Numbered from the stretch's first letter, positions 26,301 to 33,973 are shown. The stretch is DNA of 64,000 bases from Hamadaea sp013361475 (GCF_040654195.1 NZ_JBFAHM010000015.1:160020-224019); one strand, 5' to 3'. The notes: generated by a model from the letters alone, not told the origin. Made by a program: numbers and translations.

Positions 26301-27279
26301 CCTCACCGTCTACCAAGCCTCGGTCGGCGCACCGGCGGTCATCGGCGACCGCATGGCCACCGCGACCGACACCCTGCTCGCCAGCGGCGGCGGGCGCGAC
26401 ATCAAACTCGCCGTCACCGAACACAACGCGATGTACTTCAATGAAGAGCACCGCCGCACCCGGACGCTCGAAGGCGCGCTGCAGGAAGCCGGGCTGCTCA
26501 ACCTGTTCATGCGACGCTCCGACGCCAACGAACTCAACGGCGCGTCGGCTCTCGTCAACTTCTGGGACGGCTCCGCGATTCGCCTGGCCAACCGCGGCAC
26601 CTTCGTCACGCCGGGTTACCTGGCGCAGCAGCTTGCCGCCACGCAACACGGGCCGCTCCTGCTCAGCACCACTCTCACCGGCCCGACCTACAACGCCCCG
26701 GCGCTCGGCAACCTGCCCGCGCGCAGCGGCATCCCGATGCTCGACATCACCACGACCCGCTCGGCCGACGGCACCAAGCTCTACCTCTCGGTGATCAACC
26801 GCGATCCCTCGGCCGCGCAGACCTCGACCGTCAACCTCACCGGCGCGGGCACGATCAGCTCCACCGCGAGCGTCGCCACCGTGAACTCGGCCGGCTACCT
26901 CGATCAGAACACTTGGCAGAACCCGACCCAGATCCAGACCACCACCAGCACCCTCACCGGCGTCGGGTCCACTTTCGACTACACGTTCCCGGCCCACTCC
27001 TACACCGTCATCACCGTCACCACCGGCGCCGCGGCCGTCACCGGCCCGTCGATCATCGGCCGCGTCACGACCACCGGCGGCGCGCCGATCTCCGGAGCCA
27101 CGGTCGACGCGGGCGGCGGGCTCACCGCCACGACGAACGCCGCGGGCTACTACCGCATCACGGCGCCCGTGGGCACCTACACGCTCACCGCGTCCAAGGC
27201 AGGTTTCACCACGAAGGTACGCACAGCGGTGGAAGCGTCGTCCGTCGGTGCGTCGCCGCTCCCGATCCGGCTGAGCTGA
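23374..27279 (+). CDS. Secreted multidomain GH51 arabinofuranosidase with triplicated inserted module
   Basis: 1301 residues. After a Sec signal (1-26), the start of the GH51 fold (GVTGQMMEWAS, DRSFE) is seen at about 30-80. It is interrupted by three concanavalin/LamG-like modules of about 180 residues (82-264, 265-449, 450-625), each with DGF/FEGG, RYGIMS or RYGVLS, GTNxxLxIYGG and FLYGWG. A CBM4/9-like domain follows (about 630-765). The TIM barrel then resumes with acid/base Glu896 in WEIGNEVWG and nucleophile Glu1016 in AVTEHNAMY. The arabinofuranosidase beta-sandwich is next, and a single carboxypeptidase-regulatory-like domain ends the chain (about 1225-1301). It probably attacks polymeric arabinan or arabinoxylan outside the cell. 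AAGGAG precedes the ATG. Confidence 0.88.
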   Translation: MNRPLLRILSVIGLVAAVAVVPQPAAAVGANVISVDASAPVGVVQPGVTGQMMEWASDDMNGAWAERVTDRSFERDQVTAERSTLYDGFGGSALDRSKWTPMSLDTAPAGTVSVSGGSVAVTAATGGRFGIMSNPIPENRYATWSVETKIVSFTGTNAILDIYGGAGAGDFTHFAEFAIEGGVLKVFADGQPTWTGGAAATPATLRVDVSGLGGSARTLSFYYNGTLVRTMTGFTGMPGGYRAFLYGWSGTVTADYLTMTPDGTYDGFDGSSLSPRWTPTRLEGATNGSVAVGGGALTITGGATSRYGVLSDYIRNSSTDWTTIDARLTGVTGTNGLLNIYGGAGANDFTKFMEFGIDGGVAKVFTSDGTGNFTGSAVSLPATLSVQVSPYWSNGRLFRFYVNGTRVHELWTRFDVPAPDFRLFLYGWGTSTTTWDSIGVRQVHMNDRWDNHFEGGPGISGAWTNSTLAGGWGTSSMSNSQMVINGAANSRYGIMSQPVSEGDVYDYTVEAKLDSISGTNGLLNIYGGSGRGDFTKYVEFGVEAGTLRVFGDGVTPWTGPAVSLPVVLRIEVGKWTGGSRTVDFLANGRLAYSITTTAVPNGDYSAFLYGWGTSVTKWDYLTWWRTDGWTEDGYADQAVYSQDRAGFNGTYAQRIDVTQHTTGRKGISQGAIAVTGGRAYQISAYLKQTALSSPVTVTLGPDVGDSAGYPAYATTTFSSVTGTWTKFTATVTPTTTDPYAKLFLGTAGTGTLWIDMVSVMPLNAAEVTLGGWRKDFVDALTALKPGAIRWPGGIIADSYTFTDGIGPRDSRPPMHYNQWDALWLTNDVGTDEILALGEALGIPVYLNVNWGRGTPTLAANWVEYANGSTATTYGAQRAANGRSTPWNVRTWEIGNEVWGSWTPGWTTATNYAASYNTYRDAMAAKDSTIAFIAEGGDGTNNDQTWNTTVLGASGSRMDHLSVHYYSPQPLPANYDNLTVYQASVGAPAVIGDRMATATDTLLASGGGRDIKLAVTEHNAMYFNEEHRRTRTLEGALQEAGLLNLFMRRSDANELNGASALVNFWDGSAIRLANRGTFVTPGYLAQQLAATQHGPLLLSTTLTGPTYNAPALGNLPARSGIPMLDITTTRSADGTKLYLSVINRDPSAAQTSTVNLTGAGTISSTASVATVNSAGYLDQNTWQNPTQIQTTTSTLTGVGSTFDYTFPAHSYTVITVTTGAAAVTGPSIIGRVTTTGGAPISGATVDAGGGLTATTNAAGYYRITAPVGTYTLTASKAGFTTKVRTAVEASSVGASPLPIRLS

Positions 27280-27285
27280 CACCAT

Positions 27286-27319
27286 GGCGACCGCCGCGTT
27301 GGTCTTCGCGGCGGTCGCC
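27286..27319 (+). terminator. Terminator after the GH51 genes
   Basis: Perfect 13-bp stem (GGCGACCGCCGCG at 27286-27298 with its complement at 27307-27319) and an 8-nt loop, beginning 6 nt after the GH51 stop. Confidence 0.85.
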
Positions 27320-27415
27320 GTCCCTGGTGGACAGCGTTATGAAGATTAGCTTCTTGACCGGATGGCTATGTGTAGGTAACTTTCGCACAACCACAGCCGA
27401 CCGGTTGGAGGAATC

Positions 27416-28702
27416 TTGCAGCGCAGAACTCTTCTCGCCACCGGTGCCGCAGGCGCCTTGGGCGCCGCGATGACATCGGCCGCACCAGCCGCCGCCGCGC
27501 CCCCCGCCCGCCGCGTCGACACTGGACTCGACCGTCTCGTCGCCGACGACTTCGCGACCCTTGCCGGGCGTCGGGTAGGCGTCCTGTCCAACCCGACCGG
27601 CGTCGACTCCGACTACCGCCATCTCGTCGACCTCATCCACGAATCCGGCCGAGTGAGCCACCTGGCCGCCTTCGGTCCCGAGCACGGCTTCCGCGGCTCG
27701 GCTCAGGCGGGCGGCAGCGAAGGCACCGGCATCGACGCGCGCACCGGCATCACCGTGTACGACGCCTACGGCGCCTCGCAAGCCAAATGGCAGCAGATGC
27801 TGACGGCAGCCGACGTGGACACCCTCGTCTTCGACATCCAGGACGTCGGCGTCCGCTTTTACACCTACATCTGGACCATGTACACCTCGATGGTCGCGGC
27901 GGCCCGGCTGGGCCTTCGCTACGTCGTCCTCGACCGCCCCAACCCGATCGGCGGCAAGGCGTACGGCCCGCTGATGACCGCGCCGTACACCTCGGGCGTC
28001 GGGCTGAAGGAGATCGTGCAGCAGCACGGCATGACCGTCGGCGAACTGGCGCGCTACTTCAACTCCGTTTTCCTCCCCGCCGAAGCGGGCCGCGCGGTCG
28101 ACCTCGAAGTGGTGGCCCTACGCCACTGGAAACGCACGATGTTCGCCGCCGACCTCGACCTCCCCTGGGTGATGCCGAGCCCCAACATGCCCACCCCCGA
28201 CACCGCCCTGGTGTACCCGGGCACCGGGCTGTTCGAAGGCGTCTCCTCCATCAGCGAGGGACGCGGAACGACGCGCCCGTTCGAACTCATCGGCGGCCTC
28301 GCGACCGACTTCGACTACCACTGGTCCGACCGGCTCAACGCCCGCGAACTGCCCGGAGTGCGATTCCGGGAGGCGTACTTCGTCCCGACCGTCGCCGGCC
28401 AGCACCCGCCGATGCTCAACCAGCTCTGCGCCGGCGTCGAGGTGAAAGTCGTCGATCGGGCGGCGTACGACCCGATCCGGACCGCCGTGGCGATGCTCGT
28501 GGAGGCGCGCAAGTATCCCGCGTTCGCCTGGCGCTACGACTCGTACGACCCCGTGCGCCCCTACTGGGTCGACAAACTCACCGGCTCGACGCGGCTGCGT
28601 ACGATGATCGACGCGGGCGCGGACGTGGACGATGTGGTCGGAGCCTGGTCGGACGAGCTGACGGCGTTCGAGCAGCAGCGCCGGCCGTTCCTGCTCTACT
28701 GA
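27416..28702 (+). CDS. namZ: Secreted DUF1343 / NamZ-type exo-beta-N-acetylmuramidase
   Basis: 428 residues. A Tat-like signal (RRTLLATGAAGALGAAM, cleavage near residue 28) precedes the DUF1343 domain, now known as NamZ (GH171), which releases MurNAc from the non-reducing end of peptidoglycan fragments. Visible motifs are VGVLSNPTGVD, FGPEHGFRG, DTLVFDIQDVGVRFYTYIWTMY, VVLDRPNPIGG, WVMPSPNMPT, YPGTGLFEGVSSISEGRGTTRPFE and AGVEVKV. Length fits the family. The TTG start is accepted because GGAGG lies 5-8 nt upstream and it opens the signal peptide. It is separated from the GH51 gene by a strong terminator, so it is probably its own unit for cell-wall scavenging. Confidence 0.9.
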   Translation: MQRRTLLATGAAGALGAAMTSAAPAAAAPPARRVDTGLDRLVADDFATLAGRRVGVLSNPTGVDSDYRHLVDLIHESGRVSHLAAFGPEHGFRGSAQAGGSEGTGIDARTGITVYDAYGASQAKWQQMLTAADVDTLVFDIQDVGVRFYTYIWTMYTSMVAAARLGLRYVVLDRPNPIGGKAYGPLMTAPYTSGVGLKEIVQQHGMTVGELARYFNSVFLPAEAGRAVDLEVVALRHWKRTMFAADLDLPWVMPSPNMPTPDTALVYPGTGLFEGVSSISEGRGTTRPFELIGGLATDFDYHWSDRLNARELPGVRFREAYFVPTVAGQHPPMLNQLCAGVEVKVVDRAAYDPIRTAVAMLVEARKYPAFAWRYDSYDPVRPYWVDKLTGSTRLRTMIDAGADVDDVVGAWSDELTAFEQQRRPFLLY

Positions 28703-28719
28703 GGGTTCCGGCCGGCGAG

Positions 28720-28735
28720 CCGGCGTGAGCGCCGG
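28720..28735. terminator. Hairpin between convergent genes
   Basis: CCGGCG-TGAG-CGCCGG, a perfect 6-bp stem with a tetraloop, directly between the NamZ stop and the oxidoreductase stop. Confidence 0.55.
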
Positions 28736-29755
28736 TCACGGCGTGACGTCCACCAGCACCTTGCCGACCGTGCCGCTCTCCACGGCCCGGTGAGCGTCGG
28801 CGGTACGCCGCAGCGGGAAGCGGACCAGCGGCAGGCCGTGCTCCACGCCGACCGGCAGCGCGCCGTCCTTGACCGCTGCGGCGACGTCCTCGACGGCGCT
28901 GGCGCGCGCCTGCGGGCCCGCGGTGTAGAGCACCAGGAATTGCAGGCGCGTGTTCAGCACCATGTTCTGCCCCACGTTCAGCTCGACCGCTCGCCCACCC
29001 AGATTGGCATAGGTCGCGATGGTGCCGCGGTTACGCAGGACGGCTAGGTCGAGGGGCAGGTTCGCACCGAGCGCCACCTCGGCGACGATGTCGACGCCGT
29101 CCGGGGCGATCGCCCGGATGGCGGCGGCCGGGTCGTCCTCGCGATAATTGATCACGTGGTGGGCTCCGGCGGCGGTGGCCAGCTGCGCCTTTTCCGGGCC
29201 GCTGACCGTGCTGATCACGGTGGCGCCGGCCCATCGGGCGAGCTGGATGACGGCATGGCCGACCGCACCGGCCCCACCGGCGGCGAGCACCACCGTGCCG
29301 TCGAGTGCGCCGGGGTGCAGGCGGCGTGGCCCGTCCTCGGCGACCGTCAGCGCGCGGTGTGCGGTGAGCGCGGGTACGCCGAGCGACGCGCCGAGCTGGA
29401 AGCCCACCTCGTCGGGTAGCCGCACGGCCTGGTCGGCGGGCAAGACGGTGAACTCGGCGGCGGTGCCGGTGGGCCGCCCGGCGGCGGCCATGAACAGCCA
29501 CACACGCTGCCCGACCCGGCCCGCGTCGACACCCTCACCGACGGCGTCGATCACACCGGCGCCGTCGAGGTGCGGGGTGATCTCTGCGAATGCCTTGCGG
29601 TGGGCGATACCGGACCGGGCCTGCGAGTCGGTCGGGTTGACCCCGGACACGGCGACCCGGACCCGAACCTCGCCGGGTCCAGGCGTGGGCTGGTCACGAT
29701 CGACGAGCTGCAGGACGTCGGGGTCGCCGTTGTCGCGGTAGATGATCGCTTTCAT
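28736..29755 (-). CDS. Zinc-independent NADPH:quinone oxidoreductase (MDR family)
   Basis: 339 residues from ATG 29755. The medium-chain dehydrogenase/reductase layout is clear: an N-terminal GroES-like domain (MKAIIYRDNGDPDVLQL, GPGEVRVRVAVSGVNPTD) and a Rossmann NADPH domain with AAGGAGAVGHAVIQLARWAGATVI around residues 150-175. The Cys/His zinc ligands are not seen, as expected for QOR/zeta-crystallin types. It reduces quinones or enones in the cytoplasm. It is divergent from an ArsR-type repressor with a large palindromic operator between, so it is probably induced by an electrophile. Four codons upstream another ATG exists. Confidence 0.9.
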   Translation of the reverse strand: MKAIIYRDNGDPDVLQLVDRDQPTPGPGEVRVRVAVSGVNPTDSQARSGIAHRKAFAEITPHLDGAGVIDAVGEGVDAGRVGQRVWLFMAAAGRPTGTAAEFTVLPADQAVRLPDEVGFQLGASLGVPALTAHRALTVAEDGPRRLHPGALDGTVVLAAGGAGAVGHAVIQLARWAGATVISTVSGPEKAQLATAAGAHHVINYREDDPAAAIRAIAPDGVDIVAEVALGANLPLDLAVLRNRGTIATYANLGGRAVELNVGQNMVLNTRLQFLVLYTAGPQARASAVEDVAAAVKDGALPVGVEHGLPLVRFPLRRTADAHRAVESGTVGKVLVDVTP

Positions 29756-29768
29756 GATCCCGTCCAAG

Positions 29769-29824
29769 GTTCGATCTGCATCGTACGGTTCGATTCAGAT
29801 CGAACGGTACGATGCGAGTCGAAC
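29769..29824. promoter_or_regulatory. Large ArsR operator array
   Basis: Core inverted repeat: 17-bp arms at 29778-29794 and 29799-29815 match at 16 of 17 positions around a TCAG spacer. Each arm ends in a TTCGAT/ATCGAA half-site. Further half-sites GTTCGATC (29769-29776) and GTCGAAC (29818-29824) extend the symmetry outward. It lies in the divergent quinone oxidoreductase/ArsR promoter gap. Confidence 0.8.
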
Positions 29825-29854
29825 ATTGCGCAAGAGCTGACTACGCTTCGACTT

Positions 29855-30211
29855 GTGACCGAGGTGACCGAACCCGCCATCGAGACCGTGACGATCGACG
29901 TCGTCCTCAGCGCGCTCGCCGATCCGGTCCGGCTCACCTTCGTGCGGGCGCTCGACGCCGCCGGGGACTGGACCTGCGGCAGCGACGTCCTCAGAAACAC
30001 CGGCGTCACGATCGGAAAGTCCACCCTGTCGCACCACATCAAGGTGCTGCGCGATGCCGGGCTGATCCGCACGCGCGTTGACGGCATCCGCCGGCTGGTC
30101 ACACTGCGGTACGCCGAGGTGGAACAACGCTTTCCCGGACTGCTGGCGATGCTCCGTGAACAAAGACCTGACCGTGCCGCCGCAAAGAAGCGGCCGCTCA
30201 GCAGCGCCTGA
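29855..30211 (+). CDS. ArsR-family winged-helix repressor
   Basis: 118 residues. The ArsR fold is visible: VLSALADPVRLTFVRAL, the recognition helix STLSHHIKVLRDAGLIRT, and the wing VDGIRRLVTLRYAEVEQRFPGLL. No CxC metal motif is present; the single Cys in DWTCGSDV is not enough for a metal site, so it may sense an organic ligand or oxidant. The GTG start places the gene about 30 nt from the large palindrome, which it very likely binds to control itself and the quinone oxidoreductase. The frame is open upstream through the operator, which I do not regard as coding. Confidence 0.9.
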   Translation: MTEVTEPAIETVTIDVVLSALADPVRLTFVRALDAAGDWTCGSDVLRNTGVTIGKSTLSHHIKVLRDAGLIRTRVDGIRRLVTLRYAEVEQRFPGLLAMLREQRPDRAAAKKRPLSSA

Positions 30212-30296
30212 GCGTCTCCGGCGGCGTCACCTGCGCAACAAGGATGAGGCTCCCGGCCATAATGCGGCGTGCCCGAAGCAGGCTACGCTGGGCCGC

Positions 30297-30710
30297 GTGA
30301 CGATCAAGCTGAGCGATGAGGCGCGACGGCTGTTCAACCAGCCGGTCTTCGCGATCCTGAGTACCGTCGGGCCGAACGGCGCGCCACAGTCCAGCGTGAT
30401 CTGGGTCCGTACAGACGGCGACGACGTGCTGTTCTCGACGATCCGCGGCCGGCTGAAGGCGCGCAACATGGAACGGAATCCGCGGATCAGCCTGTGCGCG
30501 TACGACCCGGAGGATCCGTACTTCTACGTCGAGATCCGGGGCACGGTGTCGATGGTCGAAGAGGGCGGAGTCGAGTTGATCGACGAGCTGTCCCGGGGAT
30601 ACGACGGCGTGCCGTGGAAGGTACGCCCGGACGAGACGCGTCTCGTGTGCCGGGTGACGCCGACGAAGGTCATCGAGCATCAGACGTCCCAGAGCAAGAA
30701 GACGCATTAG
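30297..30710 (+). CDS. PPOX-class F420/FMN-dependent oxidoreductase
   Basis: 137 residues with the split beta-barrel of pyridoxamine-phosphate-oxidase-like flavoproteins: FAILSTVGPNGAPQSSVIWVRTDGDDVLFSTIRGRLKARNMERNPRISL, then DPYFYVEIRGTVSM and RLVCRVTPTKVI. Actinobacterial members with this TxxxxGxPxxSxxW pattern typically use F420 to reduce quinones or biliverdin-like compounds. The GTG start gives the typical N-terminus (M)TIKLSDEARRLF. It stands alone after the ArsR gene and may be cotranscribed with it (85-bp gap). Confidence 0.87.
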   Translation: MTIKLSDEARRLFNQPVFAILSTVGPNGAPQSSVIWVRTDGDDVLFSTIRGRLKARNMERNPRISLCAYDPEDPYFYVEIRGTVSMVEEGGVELIDELSRGYDGVPWKVRPDETRLVCRVTPTKVIEHQTSQSKKTH

Positions 30711-30815
30711 CGCGTCGCGCCTGCCGTCCCGGCACGGGCCGCATACATGTCGTACGCCGGTCTGATGATGGTGCGGTTCCGTGTCGGACTGGCCGGGAGG
30801 GGAGCGGGCACGGCC

Positions 30816-31619
30816 GTGGATGAGCGTAGTCGCGGACTTCTCGATGCCGCTGTAGGCGAGCAGCTTGTGGCTCATGGCCGTGTTCTGGTGCCGTGGCGAG
30901 CGTATCCGGAGATCGGTCGATACAGCATCGGCTGGCGCATGGGCGGCGGCGAGTGGCACCTGATGGTGTGGTGGCACTGGTGGGAGTCCGCCGCGATGGA
31001 CGAGGCTGCGAGGATCGCGTTCTTCCGGGGCGACGAACCGCCGCATGAGTGGCTGGACTGGGCAGCAGGGCAGATCTGGCCGGATGAGGACTTCGGACCC
31101 GCGGGTGTACGCCGCCTGGCGGAGCATGGCATTGGTGCACGTCCGCTGCTGTTCCTGGACGTCGACGGAACCCTGCTGCCGTTCGCCGGGGCCGGGCGGC
31201 AGCGGGACGACGAGCCCAACCCGCTGCTCGCTGGTCTCGACCCCGAGCACGGTAGGCGCCTGGCTGCGTTGCCGTGCGATCTTGTCTGGGCCACAACCTG
31301 GATGGCTGAAGCGAATGAGGTGCTGACATCCCGGCTCGGCCTGCCGCAGCTGCCCGTCGTCGACTGGCCCGACGAAGACGAAGACCACGGCCGGCTGCAC
31401 TGGAAGACCCGCTACCTCGTCGAGTGGGCGATGGGGCGACCGTTCGTCTGGGTCGACGACGAGATCACCGACGCCGATCGAACGTGGATCCTGGCGAACC
31501 ACTCGTCGTCCGCGCTCGCGCATCGCGTTGATCCACGCTACGGGCTGACCGACGCCGACTACGACGTCATCGAACAGTGGCTGATGACGAGCCAGACATC
31601 GCCCATCAGCCGACGCTGA
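30816..31619 (+). CDS. HAD-fold protein related to RNA-repair-associated HAD domains
   Basis: About 267 residues. An N-terminal region of about 105 residues is rich in Trp (HLMVWWHWWESAAM, WLDWAAGQIWP) and unrecognised. The C-terminal HAD domain has motif I in LLFLDVDGTLLPF, motif II near LVWATTWMAEAN, a Lys in WKTRYLVEW and motif IV in FVWVDDEITDAD. The LFLDVDG...LVWATTW...WVDDE layout is that of the HAD family found in Swiss-Army-Knife RNA repair proteins and in stand-alone actinobacterial proteins. It could be a 5'-nucleotidase or RNA-end phosphatase; this is inference. GTG 30816 follows GGGAGGGGAG; an upstream ATG at 30747 lacks any ribosome site but cannot be excluded. Confidence 0.75.
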   Translation: MDERSRGLLDAAVGEQLVAHGRVLVPWRAYPEIGRYSIGWRMGGGEWHLMVWWHWWESAAMDEAARIAFFRGDEPPHEWLDWAAGQIWPDEDFGPAGVRRLAEHGIGARPLLFLDVDGTLLPFAGAGRQRDDEPNPLLAGLDPEHGRRLAALPCDLVWATTWMAEANEVLTSRLGLPQLPVVDWPDEDEDHGRLHWKTRYLVEWAMGRPFVWVDDEITDADRTWILANHSSSALAHRVDPRYGLTDADYDVIEQWLMTSQTSPISRR

Positions 31620-31638
31620 TCCACACCGGAGAAGCCAC

Positions 31639-32382
31639 ATGGGCGCATCGAGTTGGCTGGCCTCCAGTCCCATCAACGTGGAAGTGCGCGTGCACGTTCT
31701 TGACGATCTGGAAGGTTTGTCGCCGCGGGCGCAAGCGTTCCTGGACCGTGTCGGCTGGCGTACCCCGGTCGGCAACGTGCGGTTGCCGACGGACTATTTG
31801 CGTCTGCCGGATCGATCAGGGCGATGGGTCCTCGCCCCAACGGAATTGATTGTGCGCCGGGAAGGCTTCGCAGATCGGTTCGGCGGTCTGCGGTACGCCG
31901 TGCGACGAAGTGCCGTGCTCAACGGACAGCGTGTGGAGACGGTTCGCCACTGGGAATTCGACCTGAGCGAGTGGGTTCGCTGCGAGCCCGACGGCTGGTC
32001 GTTCGGGTGGACCGGGGAAAGGGTGTCTTCTCCCGCCCGGTATCTGGTCCATACCGATCGCCGGTTCGGCGTGACTCTCGGCGGTTCGTTCCTCGAAGTC
32101 AGCCCGTCGATCTATCACTTGGTCGAGGCGCATGCGTTGATGGACGAATTGGCCGACTGGTATCCGGTTGCCGAGTCCGCGTTGGAACCATGGGCAGCCG
32201 GGCGGCACGCTGACCTCAGTACCGATCAGGCTTTCGCATTGGAGCCGGTCCCGGAGGCCTCCGGACCATGTGACCGCTGGCTGCGCTCAGAAACCGTTAC
32301 CGTTCGAATGTTCGACCGCTGGGCCGACGCGCAACCTCGCCCGACCGGGGTCATGGCATGGACCCGCTACCCGTCGGGTTGA
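31639..32382 (+). CDS. Uncharacterised protein, 247 aa
   Basis: I do not recognise this family. No signal peptide or TM helix; predicted soluble and mixed alpha/beta. Notable stretches are SPRAQAFLDRVGWRTPVGNVRLPTDYLRLPD, WEFDLSEWVRCEPDGWSFGWTGERVSSPARYLVH and SPSIYHLVEAHALMDELADWYPVA. GGAGAAG precedes the ATG, and only 19 bp separate it from the HAD gene, so they are likely cotranscribed. Such pairs of soluble proteins may be immunity or regulatory proteins, but nothing in the sequence proves it. Confidence 0.7.
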   Translation: MGASSWLASSPINVEVRVHVLDDLEGLSPRAQAFLDRVGWRTPVGNVRLPTDYLRLPDRSGRWVLAPTELIVRREGFADRFGGLRYAVRRSAVLNGQRVETVRHWEFDLSEWVRCEPDGWSFGWTGERVSSPARYLVHTDRRFGVTLGGSFLEVSPSIYHLVEAHALMDELADWYPVAESALEPWAAGRHADLSTDQAFALEPVPEASGPCDRWLRSETVTVRMFDRWADAQPRPTGVMAWTRYPSG

Positions 32383-32442
32383 ACCGGGCAGCCTTCGATG
32401 CCGTTCGGCGAGATCGGTCCGCACGGCGCCGCATGTCGCTCG

Positions 32443-33642
32443 TCAGAGATTCGGCGAGGAGCGTCTGGTCAGCTCGGCTAGCCGGTCTTGGAGGAACCGT
32501 TGTTCGGGCTCGGTCTGGGCGAGTTGGAGTGCCCGCTGGTAGGCGTGGTGGGCCTCGTCGAGCCGGCCGGATCGGCGGAGCAGGTCGGCTCGGGTGGAGT
32601 GGAAGTATCGGTAGTGCTCCAGGTCGAGGCGGTCAAGGATGGCCAGTCCGGCTTCGGGCCCGCTGATCTGGGCCACGGCGATGGCCCGGTTCAGCTCGAC
32701 GATGGGGGAGCGGGTCTGCCGGGCGAGCCGTTCGTACAGTGTGGCGATCTGTGGCCAGTCGCGGGGCTGGTGGAGGTGCAGGTCCGCGATGGCGGCCTGG
32801 ATCAGGTAGGGCCCGGTGCGACGTCGTGCCACGGCCCGTTGCAGCAGCGCTCGGCCCTCGTCGATCTGCTGCTTGTTCCACAGGGCACGGTCCTGCTTGT
32901 CGAGGGGAACGACCTGCCCCGCGTCGAGCCGGGCCGCTCGGCGCGCGTCGTGCAGCAGCATCAGTGCCAGGAGCGCGAGCGCTTCGCCCTCGTCCGGCAT
33001 CAGATCGGTGAGCGCCCGGCCGAGGCGGATCGCCTCGGCGGCGAGGTCGACCCGGCCGCCGCCCCAGCCCTCGTTGAAAATCAGGTAGACCACGGCGAGT
33101 ACGGCTGCCAGCCGATCGGGCAGCTGATGGTCGGGCGGTACGGCGAACGGTATGCCTGCGTCGCGGATCTTGTTCTTGGCTCTGGTCAGCCGCTTGCTCA
33201 TCGTGTCGAACGGGACGAGGAACGCCAGCGCGATCTCGTCGGTCGACAGACCGCCAAGGGTGCGTAGGGTCAGCGCCACCTGCGCGTCGAGGGCGAGCGC
33301 CGGGTGACAGCAGGTGAAGATCAGCTCCAGTCGTTCGTCCGGAACAGCGACGCTGTCGTCGTCCATGAGGGTCTCCGGCCCGGCCTCGAGGTCGCGGGCG
33401 AGCAGCTTCGTCTTCTCCGTCAGGACTTTCTGCCGGCGGAGGTGGTCGACGGCGCGGTTGCGTGCGGTCGCGATCAACCAGCCGGTGGGGTTGGCCGGTT
33501 CCCCGTCGCGCGGCCAGCGTTCAGCGGCGATGGCGAAGGCCTCGGCGGCTACGTCCTCCGCCAGTTCGATGTCGCCGAAGATCCGGATCAGTGTCGCCAG
33601 TACGCGGCCCCAATGGTCGCGGAAGACGGCGTCAAGCGCCAC
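32443..33642 (-). CDS. ECF sigma factor with long C-terminal helical/TPR domain (ECF42 type)
   Basis: 399 residues. Sigma region 2 is near the N-terminus (FRDHWGRVLATLIRIFGDIELAEDVAAEAFAIAAERWP, then NPTGWLIATARNRAVDHLRRQ). Region 4 follows (LRTLGGLSTDEIALAFLVPFDTMSKRLTRAKNKIR). A C-terminal extension of about 220 residues carries DAV-/YLIFNEGW-type and TPR-like helices ending near LDEAHHAYQRALQLA. This is the ECF42-style architecture, which lacks an anti-sigma factor and is controlled through its own C-terminus. The GTG at 33642 overlaps the end of the YCII gene by 11 bases, the standard arrangement for this group. Confidence 0.9.
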   Translation of the reverse strand: MALDAVFRDHWGRVLATLIRIFGDIELAEDVAAEAFAIAAERWPRDGEPANPTGWLIATARNRAVDHLRRQKVLTEKTKLLARDLEAGPETLMDDDSVAVPDERLELIFTCCHPALALDAQVALTLRTLGGLSTDEIALAFLVPFDTMSKRLTRAKNKIRDAGIPFAVPPDHQLPDRLAAVLAVVYLIFNEGWGGGRVDLAAEAIRLGRALTDLMPDEGEALALLALMLLHDARRAARLDAGQVVPLDKQDRALWNKQQIDEGRALLQRAVARRRTGPYLIQAAIADLHLHQPRDWPQIATLYERLARQTRSPIVELNRAIAVAQISGPEAGLAILDRLDLEHYRYFHSTRADLLRRSGRLDEAHHAYQRALQLAQTEPEQRFLQDRLAELTRRSSPNL

Positions 33643-33973
33643 CGAACCGCCCCTGGATGATGGGCCGTAGCTCGATCGCACCAGCGGTCCTGGTGGCCTG
33701 GAACTCGTGGGCGATGGCGAGCGCCGCGTCGAGATTCTCGGCCTCGATGACGATCAGGCCGGCCAGGAACTCCTTGCTATCGATGAAGGGTCCGTCCGTG
33801 AGCAGGGTCTCCCCATCGCTCTTGCGCAGCGTCGTCGCCGACCCCGCGGCGTGCAGACGAGCCCAGCCGACGACGTATGGCTGGTCGAGGGCGGCGGCGA
33901 CCTGGCCTGGAACGGGGCGCGTCGCCCGGTCCAGATCCTCCTCGGCGTCGAAGATCAACAGTGCGTACTGCAT
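33632..33973 (-). CDS. YCII-related (DGPF) protein, partner of the ECF sigma factor
   Basis: 113 residues. The YCII/DGPF fold is recognisable from MQYALLIFDAEE at the start, the hallmark LTDGPFIDSKEFLAGLIVIEAENLDAALAIA and the terminal GAIELRPI. Genes of this family are regularly located before ECF41/42-type sigma factors; a role as ligand sensor or small enzyme has been suggested but not shown. GGAGGACCG directly precedes the ATG. The stop overlaps the sigma GTG, so the pair is translationally coupled. Confidence 0.92.
   Translation of the reverse strand: MQYALLIFDAEEDLDRATRPVPGQVAAALDQPYVVGWARLHAAGSATTLRKSDGETLLTDGPFIDSKEFLAGLIVIEAENLDAALAIAHEFQATRTAGAIELRPIIQGRFGGA

Noticed and set aside
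23008..27285. Long minus-strand frame opposite the secreted GH51 gene
   Set aside because: Low-complexity Arg/Gly/Val/Asp product with no domain; the plus strand carries a complete enzyme with active-site residues.
29570..29854. N-terminal extension of the ArsR protein
   Set aside because: The stretch is antisense to the quinone oxidoreductase and crosses the operator palindrome; the ArsR fold starts at the GTG at 29855.
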